This document shows positions 40,775 to 49,821 of a DNA stretch of 64,000 bases, piece after piece (positions within the stretch are counted from its first letter, which is position 1; every line of letters begins with the position of its first letter). This stretch comes from Actinomyces procaprae. GTDB taxonomy: Bacteria > Actinomycetota > Actinomycetes > Actinomycetales > Actinomycetaceae. The position numbers were made by a program, and so were the translations under genes. The notes beneath the pieces are model-generated. The model did not search any database, had not been told where the DNA came from, and saw only the letters and a program-made list of their open reading frames with translations. The stretch is taken from positions 3,472,001 through 3,536,000 of the forward strand of contig NZ_CP039292.1 in the NCBI RefSeq assembly GCF_004798665.1, in the 5' to 3' direction.

Positions 40775-41443
40775 ATGAGCGACGCGGCCACACCCGCCCC
40801 CGGACACCGTCGGGGGCCCCGCTCCGGGAGCCGTACGGGCGGAGGCACCGAGACCACGCGCGACGCCATCCTCGACGCCGCCCGCAGCTCCTTCCTGGCC
40901 AGGGGATTCGCCAAGACCACCATCCGCGGGGTCGCCCGCGCCGCCGGCGTCGACCCGGCGCTCGTGTCCTATTACTTCGGTTCCAAGGGCGATCTGTTCG
41001 GCGCCTCCATGAACCTGCGTATTCGCGCCAGTGAGGAGATCGCGAAGGTGGTCTCCGGTGACATCCGCACCGCCGGGCCGCGGCTGGTGCGCCTGGCCAT
41101 GACCGCCTGGGACGACTCCTCCGGCGGGGCCACGTTCCGGGCTCTGCTGCGCTGGGTCGCCACCGACGACGGCGCCCCCGAGGCCGTGCAGGCCTACGCC
41201 ACCGAGCAGATCGCCGCCCCGGTCATGCAGGCCCTGGGGCAGCTCGGCGTGCTCGGTCCCGACGCCCGCGAACGCGCCACCCTGGCCGCCAGCCAGCTGG
41301 TCGGACTGGCGATGATTCGCTACACCTACCGGGTCGAGCCGATCGCCAGCGCCTCCGTCGACCACCTGGTTGAAGTGGTCGGGCCCACGATTCAGCACTA
41401 CCTGACCGGCCCGCTGCTGCGGCGGACGCCGGAGGGGCACTGA
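40775..41443 (+). CDS. TetR/AcrR-family transcriptional regulator
   Basis: A 222-residue TetR regulator. After a basic disordered start, residues about 28-75 hold the HTH: TRDAILDAARSSFLARGFAK, TTIRGVARAAGVDPALVSYY and FGSKGDLFGASM. The C-terminal helical ligand domain (FRALLRWVATDDGAPEAVQA) is of the TetR_C type common in actinobacteria. Divergent from the activase gene with dyads in between, so it probably controls that gene. Confidence 0.9.
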   Translation: MSDAATPAPGHRRGPRSGSRTGGGTETTRDAILDAARSSFLARGFAKTTIRGVARAAGVDPALVSYYFGSKGDLFGASMNLRIRASEEIAKVVSGDIRTAGPRLVRLAMTAWDDSSGGATFRALLRWVATDDGAPEAVQAYATEQIAAPVMQALGQLGVLGPDARERATLAASQLVGLAMIRYTYRVEPIASASVDHLVEVVGPTIQHYLTGPLLRRTPEGH

Positions 41444-41591
41444 CCGGCCGCCGTCGGCCGGAAATCCGGGCCGCGCACCGCCGTCGGCCGGGGAGCGCTT
41501 CCCCCACCCGGCCCCAACGGACTTGCGGGCGGGTTCGTCCGAATGCCGTTCCGTGTCCCGGCGCGTCACACGTTCCCGTTAGCATGGGGGA

Positions 41592-41930
41592 GTGATCTTC
41601 AAGGCCGTCGGCGACTGCGCCCCCTACCCCGACCACGGGGTCGCCGCGCAGCGTGACTGGGCGGCCATCGCACCCCGCCAGATTCGGCTCGACCAGTTGG
41701 TGACCACGCGCGCGCAGCTGGACCTGCGCGGCCTGCTGGACGACGACTCCACCTTCTACGGGGACCTGTTCGCCCACGTGATCGCCTGGAATGGGGAGCT
41801 GTACCTGGAGACCGGGCTGCACCGGGCCCTGCGCGCCGCGCTTCAGGGGCGCACGTCGATCCATGCGCGCGTCCTTGAGCTGGCCAACGACGGCCGCCCC
41901 CTACCCTCCCCGCCGCCGCCCACGGAGTAG
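41592..41930 (+). CDS. Conserved actinobacterial protein, often labelled VapB-type
   Basis: A 112-residue protein: MIFKAVGDCAPYPDHGVAAQ, RQIRLDQLVTTRAQLDLRGL and STFYGDLFAHVIAWNGELYL. This family is widespread as a single gene in actinobacteria and is sometimes annotated as a VapB-family antitoxin, but no toxin gene lies beside it. GTG 41592. The Pro-rich end is disordered. True function unknown. Confidence 0.65.
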   Translation: MIFKAVGDCAPYPDHGVAAQRDWAAIAPRQIRLDQLVTTRAQLDLRGLLDDDSTFYGDLFAHVIAWNGELYLETGLHRALRAALQGRTSIHARVLELANDGRPLPSPPPPTE

Positions 41931-41946
41931 ACGGCGGCGGGCTCCT

Positions 41947-43350
41947 TCAGCCCTGCCGGCGGGCCCGCTTGGAGTAGGCCGGGCCCTCCAGCTCGGTGCC
42001 CGCGGGCGCCGACGCCGGTGAGGCCTCCTCCAGGTTCGTGCCCCGCAACCGGGAGATCGCCCGCATGACGTGGTAGACGACGATCGCGGCCAGCGAGCCC
42101 AGCGCGATGCCCGCGAAGGTCATGTCGCCCCAGCTGAAGGTGTAGTCGGCGATGGCGATGACCATGGCGACGGCTGCCGTGTTTAGGTTGACCGGGTCGG
42201 AGAAGTCCACCCGGTTCTGCACCCAGATACGCACCCCGAGCATGCCGATCATGCCGTACAGGACCGTCGCCGCCCCGCCCAGGACGCCGGCGGGAATGGT
42301 GGCGATGATGACGCCGAACTTCGGCAGCAGGGACAGTCCCAGGGCGGTGGCCGCCGCAATCACGTACGCCGCCGTGGAGTACACGCGGGTGGCCGCCATG
42401 ACGCCGATGTTCTCCGCGTAGGTGGTTGTGCCCGAGCCGCCGCCCGCACCGGCGAGCATGGTGGACACGCCGTCGGCCAGGAGCGCGCGACCGGTCACGT
42501 CGTCGAGGTTCTCCCCCGTCATGGCGGCCACCGACTTCACGTGCCCGATGTTCTCCGCGACCAGCACCAGCACCACGGGGATGAACAGTCCCAGGAGGCT
42601 GAAGTCGAAGGCGGGGGCACGGAAGTCCGGCACGCCGATCCAGCCCGTCTGGGAGACCTGGGAGAAGTCGACCTCACCGCGCACACATGCGGTGGCGTAG
42701 CCGATCAGCACACCGATGAGGATCGACAGACGCCCCACGATGCCCTTGAACAGCACGGTGATCACCAGGATGGACACGATCGTCACCAGCGCGGTCACCG
42801 GGGCGGTCTTGACGTTGTTCCAGGCGCTCGGGGCGAGGTTGAAGCCGATCAGGGAGACGATCGCGCCCGTAACGATGGGCGGCATGAGGCGGTCGATCCA
42901 GCCGGTGCCGGCCACGTGGACGATCACGCCGATGACCGCCAGCAGCGCCCCGACGGAGATGATCCCGCCCTGCGCCAGGGCGGCCTTGGCCTCATCCAGC
43001 GGCACCCCCGCGTCCGCGGCGTACCCGGTCACGGCACCGATCGGGGCGATCAGCGCGAAGGAGGAGCCGAGGTAGCTGGGCAGGCGGCCGGAGGTGACCA
43101 GGATGAACAGCAGCGTGCCCAGCCCGGTGAAGAACAGGGTCGTGGACGGGTTGAAGCCCGTCAGCAGCGGAACCAGGAAGGTCGCCCCGAACATGGCGAC
43201 GACGTGCTGGACGCCGATGCCGACGGTGCGCGGCCAGCTCAGGCGCTCGGAGGGGGTGACGACCTCACCGGGGGCGATGGAGCGCCCATCGCCGTGGAGG
43301 GTCCAGCCGCGCAGGCGGCGTTTGCGGTTGGAGGGCTGGTCGGAGGGCAC
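41947..43350 (-). CDS. NCS2-family nucleobase (uracil/xanthine) permease
   Basis: A 467-residue membrane transporter with about 12-14 helices. The NCS2 landmarks are HVVAMFGATFLVPLLTG, the VLVAENIGHVKSVAAMTGEN helix with its conserved Glu, and SGTTTYAENIGVMAATRVYS. These suggest a uracil permease-type proton symporter. GTG 43350 has AGGAG at good spacing; the longer frame is rejected. A short gap separates it from the convergent upstream gene. Substrate inferred from family only. Confidence 0.88.
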   Translation of the reverse strand: MPSDQPSNRKRRLRGWTLHGDGRSIAPGEVVTPSERLSWPRTVGIGVQHVVAMFGATFLVPLLTGFNPSTTLFFTGLGTLLFILVTSGRLPSYLGSSFALIAPIGAVTGYAADAGVPLDEAKAALAQGGIISVGALLAVIGVIVHVAGTGWIDRLMPPIVTGAIVSLIGFNLAPSAWNNVKTAPVTALVTIVSILVITVLFKGIVGRLSILIGVLIGYATACVRGEVDFSQVSQTGWIGVPDFRAPAFDFSLLGLFIPVVLVLVAENIGHVKSVAAMTGENLDDVTGRALLADGVSTMLAGAGGGSGTTTYAENIGVMAATRVYSTAAYVIAAATALGLSLLPKFGVIIATIPAGVLGGAATVLYGMIGMLGVRIWVQNRVDFSDPVNLNTAAVAMVIAIADYTFSWGDMTFAGIALGSLAAIVVYHVMRAISRLRGTNLEEASPASAPAGTELEGPAYSKRARRQG

Positions 43351-43632
43351 GTGGGCTCCTGTCGCGTGGGGGACGGGGACCGGCTTGCGGGCGGTCCCCG
43401 CACGCCGGAGCAGCAGGGCCCGGCAGAGCCCTGCCGGGGCCACAGTCTAGAAGCCGCCGCCGACGCCCACGTGAACTGTCCGCACCCGCCGGCGTCGACC
43501 TCCCCTCCCGGCGCGCACCCGGTCACATACCCCCGCGACACGGCTTTCACAGGAAGCGCATAGACCCGCCTCATAGCGTGGAACACGGTCCGAGACGGCG
43601 GTGGCCGTCCCCGCAACGAATGAAAGCAGCCC

Positions 43633-44364
43633 ATGTCCCTCAGTACCCTCGCCTACATCGGTATCGACCTGATCGCCCTCATAGTGCTGGTCGGAGTCCT
43701 GTACACGCGGCGGCACGCCCGCAAGGACCTGCTGGCCGCCTACGTGGGCGTCAACGTCGGCGTCCTGGCGGTCACGCTGCTGCTGTCGACGGCCTCCGTC
43801 GGTGCGGGGCTGGGTCTGGGCCTGTTCGGCGTGCTGTCGATCATCCGCCTGCGCTCCACCGAGCTTTCCCAGCACGAGGTCGCCTACTTCTTCGCCGCCC
43901 TGGCCCTGGGCCTGCTCGGCGGCATCACGGCGGCCCCGCTGGCGATGACGGCGCTGCTGATGGGCCTCGTCGTCGCCTCCCTGTGGGTCGCCGACCACCC
44001 CGCGCTCATGCGCCGCAACCGCCACCAGGTCATCATGCTGGACCGCGCCATCACCGACGAGGACACCCTCATCGCCCACCTCGAGCAGCTGCTGGACGCG
44101 CAGGTGCGCTCGGTGGAGGTGCAGCGCCTCGACCTGGTCAACGACACCACCCTCGTCGACGTCCGCTTCCGCCTGCACCCGACGGGAGACTCGCAGGCGA
44201 CGCCGTCGGCCGCCCGCACGGCGGTGACCGCACCCGCCCCGGCGCCGGCGCCCCCGTACACGCCGTCGGCGCACGCCCCCCGCCCCCAGCACGCCGCCAC
44301 GGCCACCACCACAGACACCGCCGACTACCTATTCCCGCCTGTCGCGCAGCCCGTCGGCCGCTGA
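43633..44364 (+). CDS. DUF4956 membrane protein of a VTC cluster
   Basis: A 243-residue protein with four or more membrane helices in the first 140 residues (LAYIGIDLIALIVLVGVLYT, GVNVGVLAVTLLLSTASVG, FFAALALGLLGGITAA) and the DUF4956 core GLGLFGVLSIIRLRSTELSQ. A soluble domain and a Pro/Ala-rich tail follow. It precedes the VTC gene, a combination seen in many Gram-positives for surface or polyphosphate-linked functions. Confidence 0.85.
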   Translation: MSLSTLAYIGIDLIALIVLVGVLYTRRHARKDLLAAYVGVNVGVLAVTLLLSTASVGAGLGLGLFGVLSIIRLRSTELSQHEVAYFFAALALGLLGGITAAPLAMTALLMGLVVASLWVADHPALMRRNRHQVIMLDRAITDEDTLIAHLEQLLDAQVRSVEVQRLDLVNDTTLVDVRFRLHPTGDSQATPSAARTAVTAPAPAPAPPYTPSAHAPRPQHAATATTTDTADYLFPPVAQPVGR

Positions 44365-44422
44365 CGCGGGCCAGGACGGGCAAGCCGCCTCACACACCGC
44401 ACAGCCACAGGAGCCTCCCACC

Positions 44423-45262
44423 ATGAATCAGCACCTGCACACCGGCTCACTGTCCACAACCACACTGGACGAGCTCAACTCCGCCGCCGGCCTGCTCACC
44501 CGCGTGGACCGCAAGTACCTGCTGCCGCTGCCGACGGCCCAGGAAGTGGTCGACTCCCTGGCCGGGCAGGCCCGGGTGCTGTGCATCGACGCAGACAGGA
44601 GCTTCGCCTACGCCTCCACCTACTTCGACACTCCCGGGCTGGACTCCTACCTGCTGACGGCACGCAAGCGCCGTCGTCGGTTCAAGGTGCGCACCCGCAC
44701 CTACCTGGACTCCGGGCTGTGCTTCCTGGAGGTCAAGACCCGGGGCCCGCGCGGCGCCACGGTCAAGAAGCGCATGCCCTACGCGCCCGCCGACGCCGAC
44801 CGGCTCACCGCCGCCGGGCTCTCCTTCATTGCCGACTGCCTGGTACTCGCGCAGACCTGCTCGGCCGAGCACGCCCGCAGGGTCGCCGACCTGCTGGTCC
44901 CCGTGATGCGCACCGCCTACGAGCGCAGCACCCTGCACCTACCGCAGGCGAACTCCCGCATGACTGTCGACACCGGCCTGACCTGGAGCCCCGTCGGGCC
45001 CATGGATGGCGGCGCACAGGACTGCGAGACGGCGTCGGCGAACGACCTGGTGATCGTCGAGACGAAGACCCCGGCGACGCCGTCGCCCGCCGACCGGCTG
45101 CTGTGGGCACGCGGGCACCGCCCCGCCAGGATCTCCAAGTACGCCACCGGCATGGCCCTGCTGCACCCGCGGCTGCCGGCCAACAAGTGGCACCGGGTAC
45201 TCAGCCACGAACTCGCCGGCTCCCGGCGCGACAGCTCCCGGCACCTGGCATCCGCAGCCTGA
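44423..45262 (+). CDS. VTC-domain polyphosphate polymerase-like protein
   Basis: A 279-residue VTC tunnel-domain protein. Basic and acidic residues typical of the fold appear in LTRVDRKYLLPLP, YASTYFDTPGLDSYLLTARK, RRRRFKVRTRTY, CFLEVKTRGPRG and the late VIVETKTPATPS and ISKYATGMALLHP. VTC domains make polyphosphate from ATP in yeast; bacterial homologues are less studied. It has DUF4956 upstream and a carbohydrate-binding lipoprotein downstream on the same strand. Confidence 0.88.
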   Translation: MNQHLHTGSLSTTTLDELNSAAGLLTRVDRKYLLPLPTAQEVVDSLAGQARVLCIDADRSFAYASTYFDTPGLDSYLLTARKRRRRFKVRTRTYLDSGLCFLEVKTRGPRGATVKKRMPYAPADADRLTAAGLSFIADCLVLAQTCSAEHARRVADLLVPVMRTAYERSTLHLPQANSRMTVDTGLTWSPVGPMDGGAQDCETASANDLVIVETKTPATPSPADRLLWARGHRPARISKYATGMALLHPRLPANKWHRVLSHELAGSRRDSSRHLASAA

Positions 45263-45323
45263 GCCGCCGCGCCCATCGCGCGCCGTCGCCCCCACTACAT
45301 CGAAGGAAAAGGACACCGCACAC

Positions 45324-47213
45324 ATGAACACTCCGCTCAGGCACCTGCACGGCACCGGAAACCACACGGGCCACACCACCCGCCGCACCCGCCGTATTCA
45401 CACCCGCATGCTGGTACCCCTGGCAGCGATTGCGCTGGCGGCCGGATGCTCCACCGGCACCACCTCCACCGCCGCGTCCTCCGGGACCAGCGCCGCGGGG
45501 GGCGACTCCTCCGCAACCGCCTGGACCACAATCACAAGCGAGGTGGCGGCGGCCTCCACTGGGGCGAGCGTCGCCGACATCCTCGCGGCGAACACCGACA
45601 CCTCCGGGGCGGTCTCCGCCGTCACCGCGGACGACGACGCCGGCACCTACGACGCGGCCGCCGCCACCACGATCACCTTGTCCGGCAACTCGGCCAGCGC
45701 CGCCGGCGACGGGGCGGGCGGGGTAAGCGTGGACGGCAGCACCATCACCATCACCGGCGCCGGCACCTACGTCCTGACCGGTGAGCTGACCGACGGCAAG
45801 GTGATCGTCAACGCCGACGGCGCCGAGGTGCGCCTGGTGCTCGACGACGCCTCCATCAGCAACACGAGCGGCCCGGCCATTGACATTCAGGACGCGGGCA
45901 GCGCCGTCGTCGTGCTGGCCGCGGGCACGGAGAACACGCTCACCGACGGGGAGACCTACGCCGACACCGGCGAGGACGCCCCCACCGCGGCCCTGTTCTC
46001 CTCCGACACCGTGGTGCTCACCGGCACCGGCTCACTGACCGTGACCGGCAACCACAATGACGCGATCTCCTCCAAGAACGGCCTGGTGATCCAGGGCGCG
46101 CCCACGCTCACGGTGGACGCCGTCGACGACGGCATCCGCGGCAAGGACTACCTGGTCATCTCCGGCGGCACCATCACGATCACCGCCGGCGGGGACGGGC
46201 TGAAGTCCACGGAGGACGACGACGAGGCCATGGGCTTCATCGCCCTGGGCGCCGCCGACATCACCATCACCTCCGGCGACGACGGCGTGTCCGCGACCAC
46301 CGACGTCACCGTGGACGGCACCACACTGAGCGTGACCGCGGGCGGCGGGCAGGCGAACGCCACCCAGGATGCGGGCCTCGGCGGGGCGCCCGGACAGTGG
46401 GGCCAGCAGGCGGGCGACCAGGCCGCGCAGACGGAGGAGTCCACCGCCGTCGACACCGACGACGAGGACGAGTCCGGCGTCGACGACGCCGCCAAGCCCA
46501 AGGGCGTCAACGCCGGCGTCAGCTACACGCAGGCGGACGGCACCGTAACCCTGGACGCCGCCGACGAGGGCCTCCAGGGGGCCTTCATCAACATTGCGGG
46601 CGGGGCCCTGACGATCACCTCCGGCGACGACGGCATCAACGCCACCAACGGCGACTATGTGATCGAGGGCTACGAGACCGTCGACTCCGAGTCCGACGAC
46701 GGCTCGGTGCTGACGATCTCCGACGGGCAGGTGCAGGTGTCCTTCACCTACTCCGACGGCATTGACTCCAACGGGTCGGCGTATGTGACCGGCGGGCAGG
46801 TCGTCGTCTCCGGCCAGGCGGGCTCCATGGACGGGGCGGTGGACGTCAACGGCGAGAGCCAGATCTACGGCGTCACCGGCTCCCCGAGCGTGTCCGCGGG
46901 CGACACCATCACCGTCACCGGCGCCGACGGCGCCTCCTGGGAGATGACCAGCGTGTTCACCTCCCAGTACCTCACCGTGCTGGGCCTGACCGAGGGCGAG
47001 GAGTACACGGTGGCCACCACCTCGGGCGGCTCGGCCACCGGCACCGCCGCGGCGCTCAGCTCGGGCATGGGCGGCATGGGAGGCCAGGCGCCGTCCGGGG
47101 ACGTCGGCGGCCAGGGCGGCCAGGCCCCCACCGGGGATATGCCCACCGACGGCGGCCTGGGCGGCGATGCCGGCCAGGCCCCCGCCGACGGCGCCGCCAC
47201 CGACCAGGGCTGA
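45324..47213 (+). CDS. Secreted carbohydrate-binding lipoprotein (DUF4353/Cthe_2159 type)
   Basis: A 629-residue protein. The signal region ends in lipobox LAAGC (MLVPLAAIALAAGCSTG); ATG 45408 may be the true start, as the preceding 28 residues are His/Arg/Thr-rich. Beta-helix rungs follow (GTYVLTGELTDGKVIVNADG, AVVVLAAGTENTLTDG, AISSKNGLVIQGAPTLTVDA), the pattern of DUF4353 polysaccharide-binding proteins, with many Asp/Gly turns for calcium. The end is Gly/Gln/Met-rich. Third gene of the DUF4956-VTC unit. Confidence 0.85.
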   Translation: MNTPLRHLHGTGNHTGHTTRRTRRIHTRMLVPLAAIALAAGCSTGTTSTAASSGTSAAGGDSSATAWTTITSEVAAASTGASVADILAANTDTSGAVSAVTADDDAGTYDAAAATTITLSGNSASAAGDGAGGVSVDGSTITITGAGTYVLTGELTDGKVIVNADGAEVRLVLDDASISNTSGPAIDIQDAGSAVVVLAAGTENTLTDGETYADTGEDAPTAALFSSDTVVLTGTGSLTVTGNHNDAISSKNGLVIQGAPTLTVDAVDDGIRGKDYLVISGGTITITAGGDGLKSTEDDDEAMGFIALGAADITITSGDDGVSATTDVTVDGTTLSVTAGGGQANATQDAGLGGAPGQWGQQAGDQAAQTEESTAVDTDDEDESGVDDAAKPKGVNAGVSYTQADGTVTLDAADEGLQGAFINIAGGALTITSGDDGINATNGDYVIEGYETVDSESDDGSVLTISDGQVQVSFTYSDGIDSNGSAYVTGGQVVVSGQAGSMDGAVDVNGESQIYGVTGSPSVSAGDTITVTGADGASWEMTSVFTSQYLTVLGLTEGEEYTVATTSGGSATGTAAALSSGMGGMGGQAPSGDVGGQGGQAPTGDMPTDGGLGGDAGQAPADGAATDQG

Positions 47214-47261
47214 CGTCCTGCGGCCACCATCCCCGTCTACTGCGGCGCTTCGGCGCTAACA

Positions 47262-47322
47262 ACGCCGGTTAGCGGTCTGTTGAACAGCCACCAGGCACTC
47301 ACAGCAGACCGCTGACCGGCGT
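47262..47322. repeat. Large intergenic hairpin, block B
   Basis: ACGCCGGTTAGCGGTCTGTT (47262-47281) matches the complement of 47303-47322 at 18 of 20 bases. It lies between convergent genes and could act as a bidirectional terminator. About 40 bases of the left side also align with block C at 48731-48771, so it belongs to a dispersed family. Confidence 0.75.
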
Positions 47323-47364
47323 CATATTCGGCCTTGGGTTCTCGAGGGAGCCGCGGGCCGCCGA

Positions 47365-48327
47365 TCAGCTCAGGTGCTCCTTGAGGAAGGTGTCGACGAC
47401 GTCGAGCACGCCGTCCTGCCAGAAGGGGGCGCCGCCGTGGTCGGCGCCGGCCAGCCGGTAGAAGGTGACCTCCTGGCCCTTGGCCTGCAGGTCCTCCACC
47501 AGCCAGACGGACTGGGAGAAGTTGACGATGCGGTCCTTGTCCCCATGGACCACCAGCAGTGGTGGCAGGGCGCGCCGCGAGGCATGCGGCACGTGGTCCA
47601 TGATGACGGTGGGAGCCACCAGCTCGGGATGCTCGTCCACCCGTACGTGGCCGATGAGCCAGCCCTCGGGGGAGTCGGCCTCCAAATGGTCCTGAATGGA
47701 CGGGTACTCGTTCATCCGGCCGATGTGGGTGGGGCCGTAGTAGTCGACGAAGGCGCGCAGGCCCAGTGCCTCGGCGACGGGCTCGTCGGAGAAGGCGGGA
47801 TCGTCGTCGGCGCCGCCCGTGCCGGTGGCCCAGGTCATCAGGGTGGTGTGACCGCCGGAGGAGTCGCCCCACATGGCCATGCGATTGACGTCGACGTGGT
47901 ACTCGGCGGCGTGGGCGCGCAGCCAGCGCACCGCCGTCTTGGCGTCCTTGGCCTGGGCGGGGAAGGGCGCCACCTCGCTGCCGCGGTACTCGACGATGGC
48001 GATCACGTACCCGCGGGCGGCGAAGGCCACCAGGTTGCCCAGTTCATGGCCGAGCTGCTGGGTGTGGAAGGCGGAGCCCTGCACGTACAGGATGGTGGGG
48101 TAAACGTCGGTTGCGGTGTCCGGGAAGGCGGCCCGACGCGGCGGCATGATGATCTGCAGGTGGAGCGTGCGCCCGGACTTCTCGGCGTAGGGCACGTTCA
48201 GGTGGACCTCCCCGTAGCGGGGTTCGTCCACCGCGGGCAGCGTGCGCATGCCGGGCACGGCCAGCTCGGAGGCGGGGAAGTCGGCGGGCTCGACGCGCCG
48301 GGGCGGGGTGAATAGGAAGTCAGTCAT
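47365..48327 (-). CDS. Alpha/beta hydrolase, BD-FAE/esterase type
   Basis: A 320-residue hydrolase. The nucleophile Ser is in MAMWGDSSGGHTTLM, Asp in LLVVHGDKDRIVNFSQ and His in LAGADHGGAPFWQ, a full esterase triad. The oxyanion region reads ILYVQGSAFHTQQLG. BD-FAE members remove acyl groups from plant polymers. ATG 48327 is chosen because GGAGC precedes it; ATG 48339 is possible. The longer open frame upstream is a gene remnant. Confidence 0.85.
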   Translation of the reverse strand: MTDFLFTPPRRVEPADFPASELAVPGMRTLPAVDEPRYGEVHLNVPYAEKSGRTLHLQIIMPPRRAAFPDTATDVYPTILYVQGSAFHTQQLGHELGNLVAFAARGYVIAIVEYRGSEVAPFPAQAKDAKTAVRWLRAHAAEYHVDVNRMAMWGDSSGGHTTLMTWATGTGGADDDPAFSDEPVAEALGLRAFVDYYGPTHIGRMNEYPSIQDHLEADSPEGWLIGHVRVDEHPELVAPTVIMDHVPHASRRALPPLLVVHGDKDRIVNFSQSVWLVEDLQAKGQEVTFYRLAGADHGGAPFWQDGVLDVVDTFLKEHLS

Positions 48328-48480
48328 GGCGTGCTCCATGTCAGTAGGACGGCGTCGGCCGCGGCACAATCCATAATGCCTCCCCGGGGATGCCGCATGC
48401 CATCCATGGAGAAACCGTGGAGTTGCTCGAACGGTGAAAGCTCCCCGGTACGCCTTCGATCGCGTCGGCCAGCTTCTCAA

Positions 48481-48606
48481 CGATTCGCGGGTCACTTCGA
48501 TCGGGAGAACGTCGATCTCTCGAGAGACCGTCGCCTCCGCTGGGAGCTCATCCTCCTGGTAGGTACCGAGGATCGACTGCGAACCGATGACGATGGCTTC
48601 GCGGCT
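48481..48606 (-). pseudogene. Remnant of a nucleotidyltransferase-like gene
   Basis: Minus frame fragment reading EAIVIGSQSILGTYQEDELP then AEATVSREIDVLPIE, which resembles the start of small nucleotidyltransferase/AbiEii-like proteins (GSQ motif and a later acidic D). It has no start and decays into unrelated sequence by about 48480. It lies against block C's left boundary motif, suggesting loss around the repeat element. Confidence 0.55.
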
Positions 48607-48895
48607 TCTTCGCGTTTGAGGGTGTGGTGGCTGGCGTGTTGCAGAGTCAGGGAGCTGGTGAGCCTGCCGGTTCACCGTGCCGGACTTGGCTGCCGGCAAC
48701 CCCGGGGTCTGGAAGCGGGTTCATCTACAACGCCACTTCGGGGTTAACAACGCCAGTTAACCGTCTGCTGAAGGGCTCCGAGGTATACAGCAGACCGTTA
48801 AGTAGCGTTGTTAACGTCCAACCGGCGCAGCAGACACCTCACCCCACCACCGCACCCGTAAACGCCAGAAGCCGGTGAACGGGCGTAGCAGACGA
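48601..48895. repeat. Composite repeat block C with hairpin and boundary motifs
   Basis: Core: AACAACGCCAGTTAACCGTC and on to 48770 pairs with 48788-48812 at 22 of 25 bases (17-base loop). Further motif copies lie at 48725 and 48811. The left boundary (48601-48638) carries the C/A-rich motif on the minus strand (CCACCACACCCTCAAACGCG) and the right boundary (48838-48882) on the plus strand. The block spans the gap between two divergent hydrolase genes, so it may also hold their promoters. Confidence 0.7.
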
Positions 48896-48933
48896 GTTCG
48901 GGACCACCAGCGGCGGCGGCATAAGCTCCGGGC

Positions 48934-49821
48934 ATGACCATCGTTGAGGCATCCGCCGTCGCCCCGCTCGCCCGTCACCTGGCCGGGCCGCTGGACGACG
49001 CCGCCGCGCCGGTGCTCGTCCTGTCCCACGGCATCACCGACTCCGCGGCCTGCTGGATCGAGGCCGTGGACCGCTGGTCTGCGTTCGGCTACCGGATCGT
49101 CGCCCTGGACGCCCGCGGGCATGGCGACTCCCCGCGCTGGGATCAGCCGGACCTGGCCAACCAGAGGACGACCGGCGAGCGCCTGGCCGCCGACCTGGTG
49201 GACGTGCTGGAGGACCTGCGCGCGCACGGCCTGCGCGGCGAGGGGCCGCTGCGCGCGCCGCTCGCCGTCGTCGGGCACTCCATGGGCGGGGTGACCAGCC
49301 TGGACGTGGCCGCGCACCGCCCCGACCTGGTGGACGCCGCCGTCGCCGAGGACCCGGCCTTCGTCACGCCGATCTGGCGGCGTCTACTGGCTATGAACGC
49401 CTACCGCCAGGTGCGGGAGATGCGGCAGATCGCCGCCGACCCACAGGCGCGCTTCGAGCTGGAGATGCGCAACAACCCCACCTGGTCGCCGCGGGAGACC
49501 CGCGCCAGCGTGGAGGCCGCCTGCGGCGTCGACCTGGCCTTCATCGCGCAGGGCTGCGTGTCCCCGCCGACCCCCTGGGAGGAGGTCATCGACTCCCTGG
49601 CGGTGCCGACGCTGATCGTCACCGGCACCGAGCGGGTGGTGCTGCGCGGTGACAATCTCACCAACATCACGCGTCGCGCGAACCCAACCATTGAGACCGC
49701 AGTCATCGAGGGCGCGCCTCACTGCGTGCGCCGCACTTTCCCCGACCGCTTCCACGCCATCACCGACCCCTGGCTCGCCCGGCGTCTTCACGCAGGCGCA
49801 TATGCCGCCTACCGGCAGTGA
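48934..49821 (+). CDS. Alpha/beta hydrolase
   Basis: A 295-residue hydrolase: oxyanion HG in LVLSHGITDSAACW, nucleophile Ser in VVGHSMGGVTSLD, Asp likely near LIVTGTERVVLRGD and His in IEGAPHCVRRTF. Typical of small-molecule esterase or haloperoxidase-like enzymes; substrate unknown. The last 13 bases overlap the convergent HipA stop. Confidence 0.85.
   Translation: MTIVEASAVAPLARHLAGPLDDAAAPVLVLSHGITDSAACWIEAVDRWSAFGYRIVALDARGHGDSPRWDQPDLANQRTTGERLAADLVDVLEDLRAHGLRGEGPLRAPLAVVGHSMGGVTSLDVAAHRPDLVDAAVAEDPAFVTPIWRRLLAMNAYRQVREMRQIAADPQARFELEMRNNPTWSPRETRASVEAACGVDLAFIAQGCVSPPTPWEEVIDSLAVPTLIVTGTERVVLRGDNLTNITRRANPTIETAVIEGAPHCVRRTFPDRFHAITDPWLARRLHAGAYAAYRQ

Noticed and set aside
41592..41930. 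Toxin-antitoxin module
   Set aside because: The gene is sometimes labelled VapB-type but no toxin gene adjoins it and the family is a stand-alone conserved protein.
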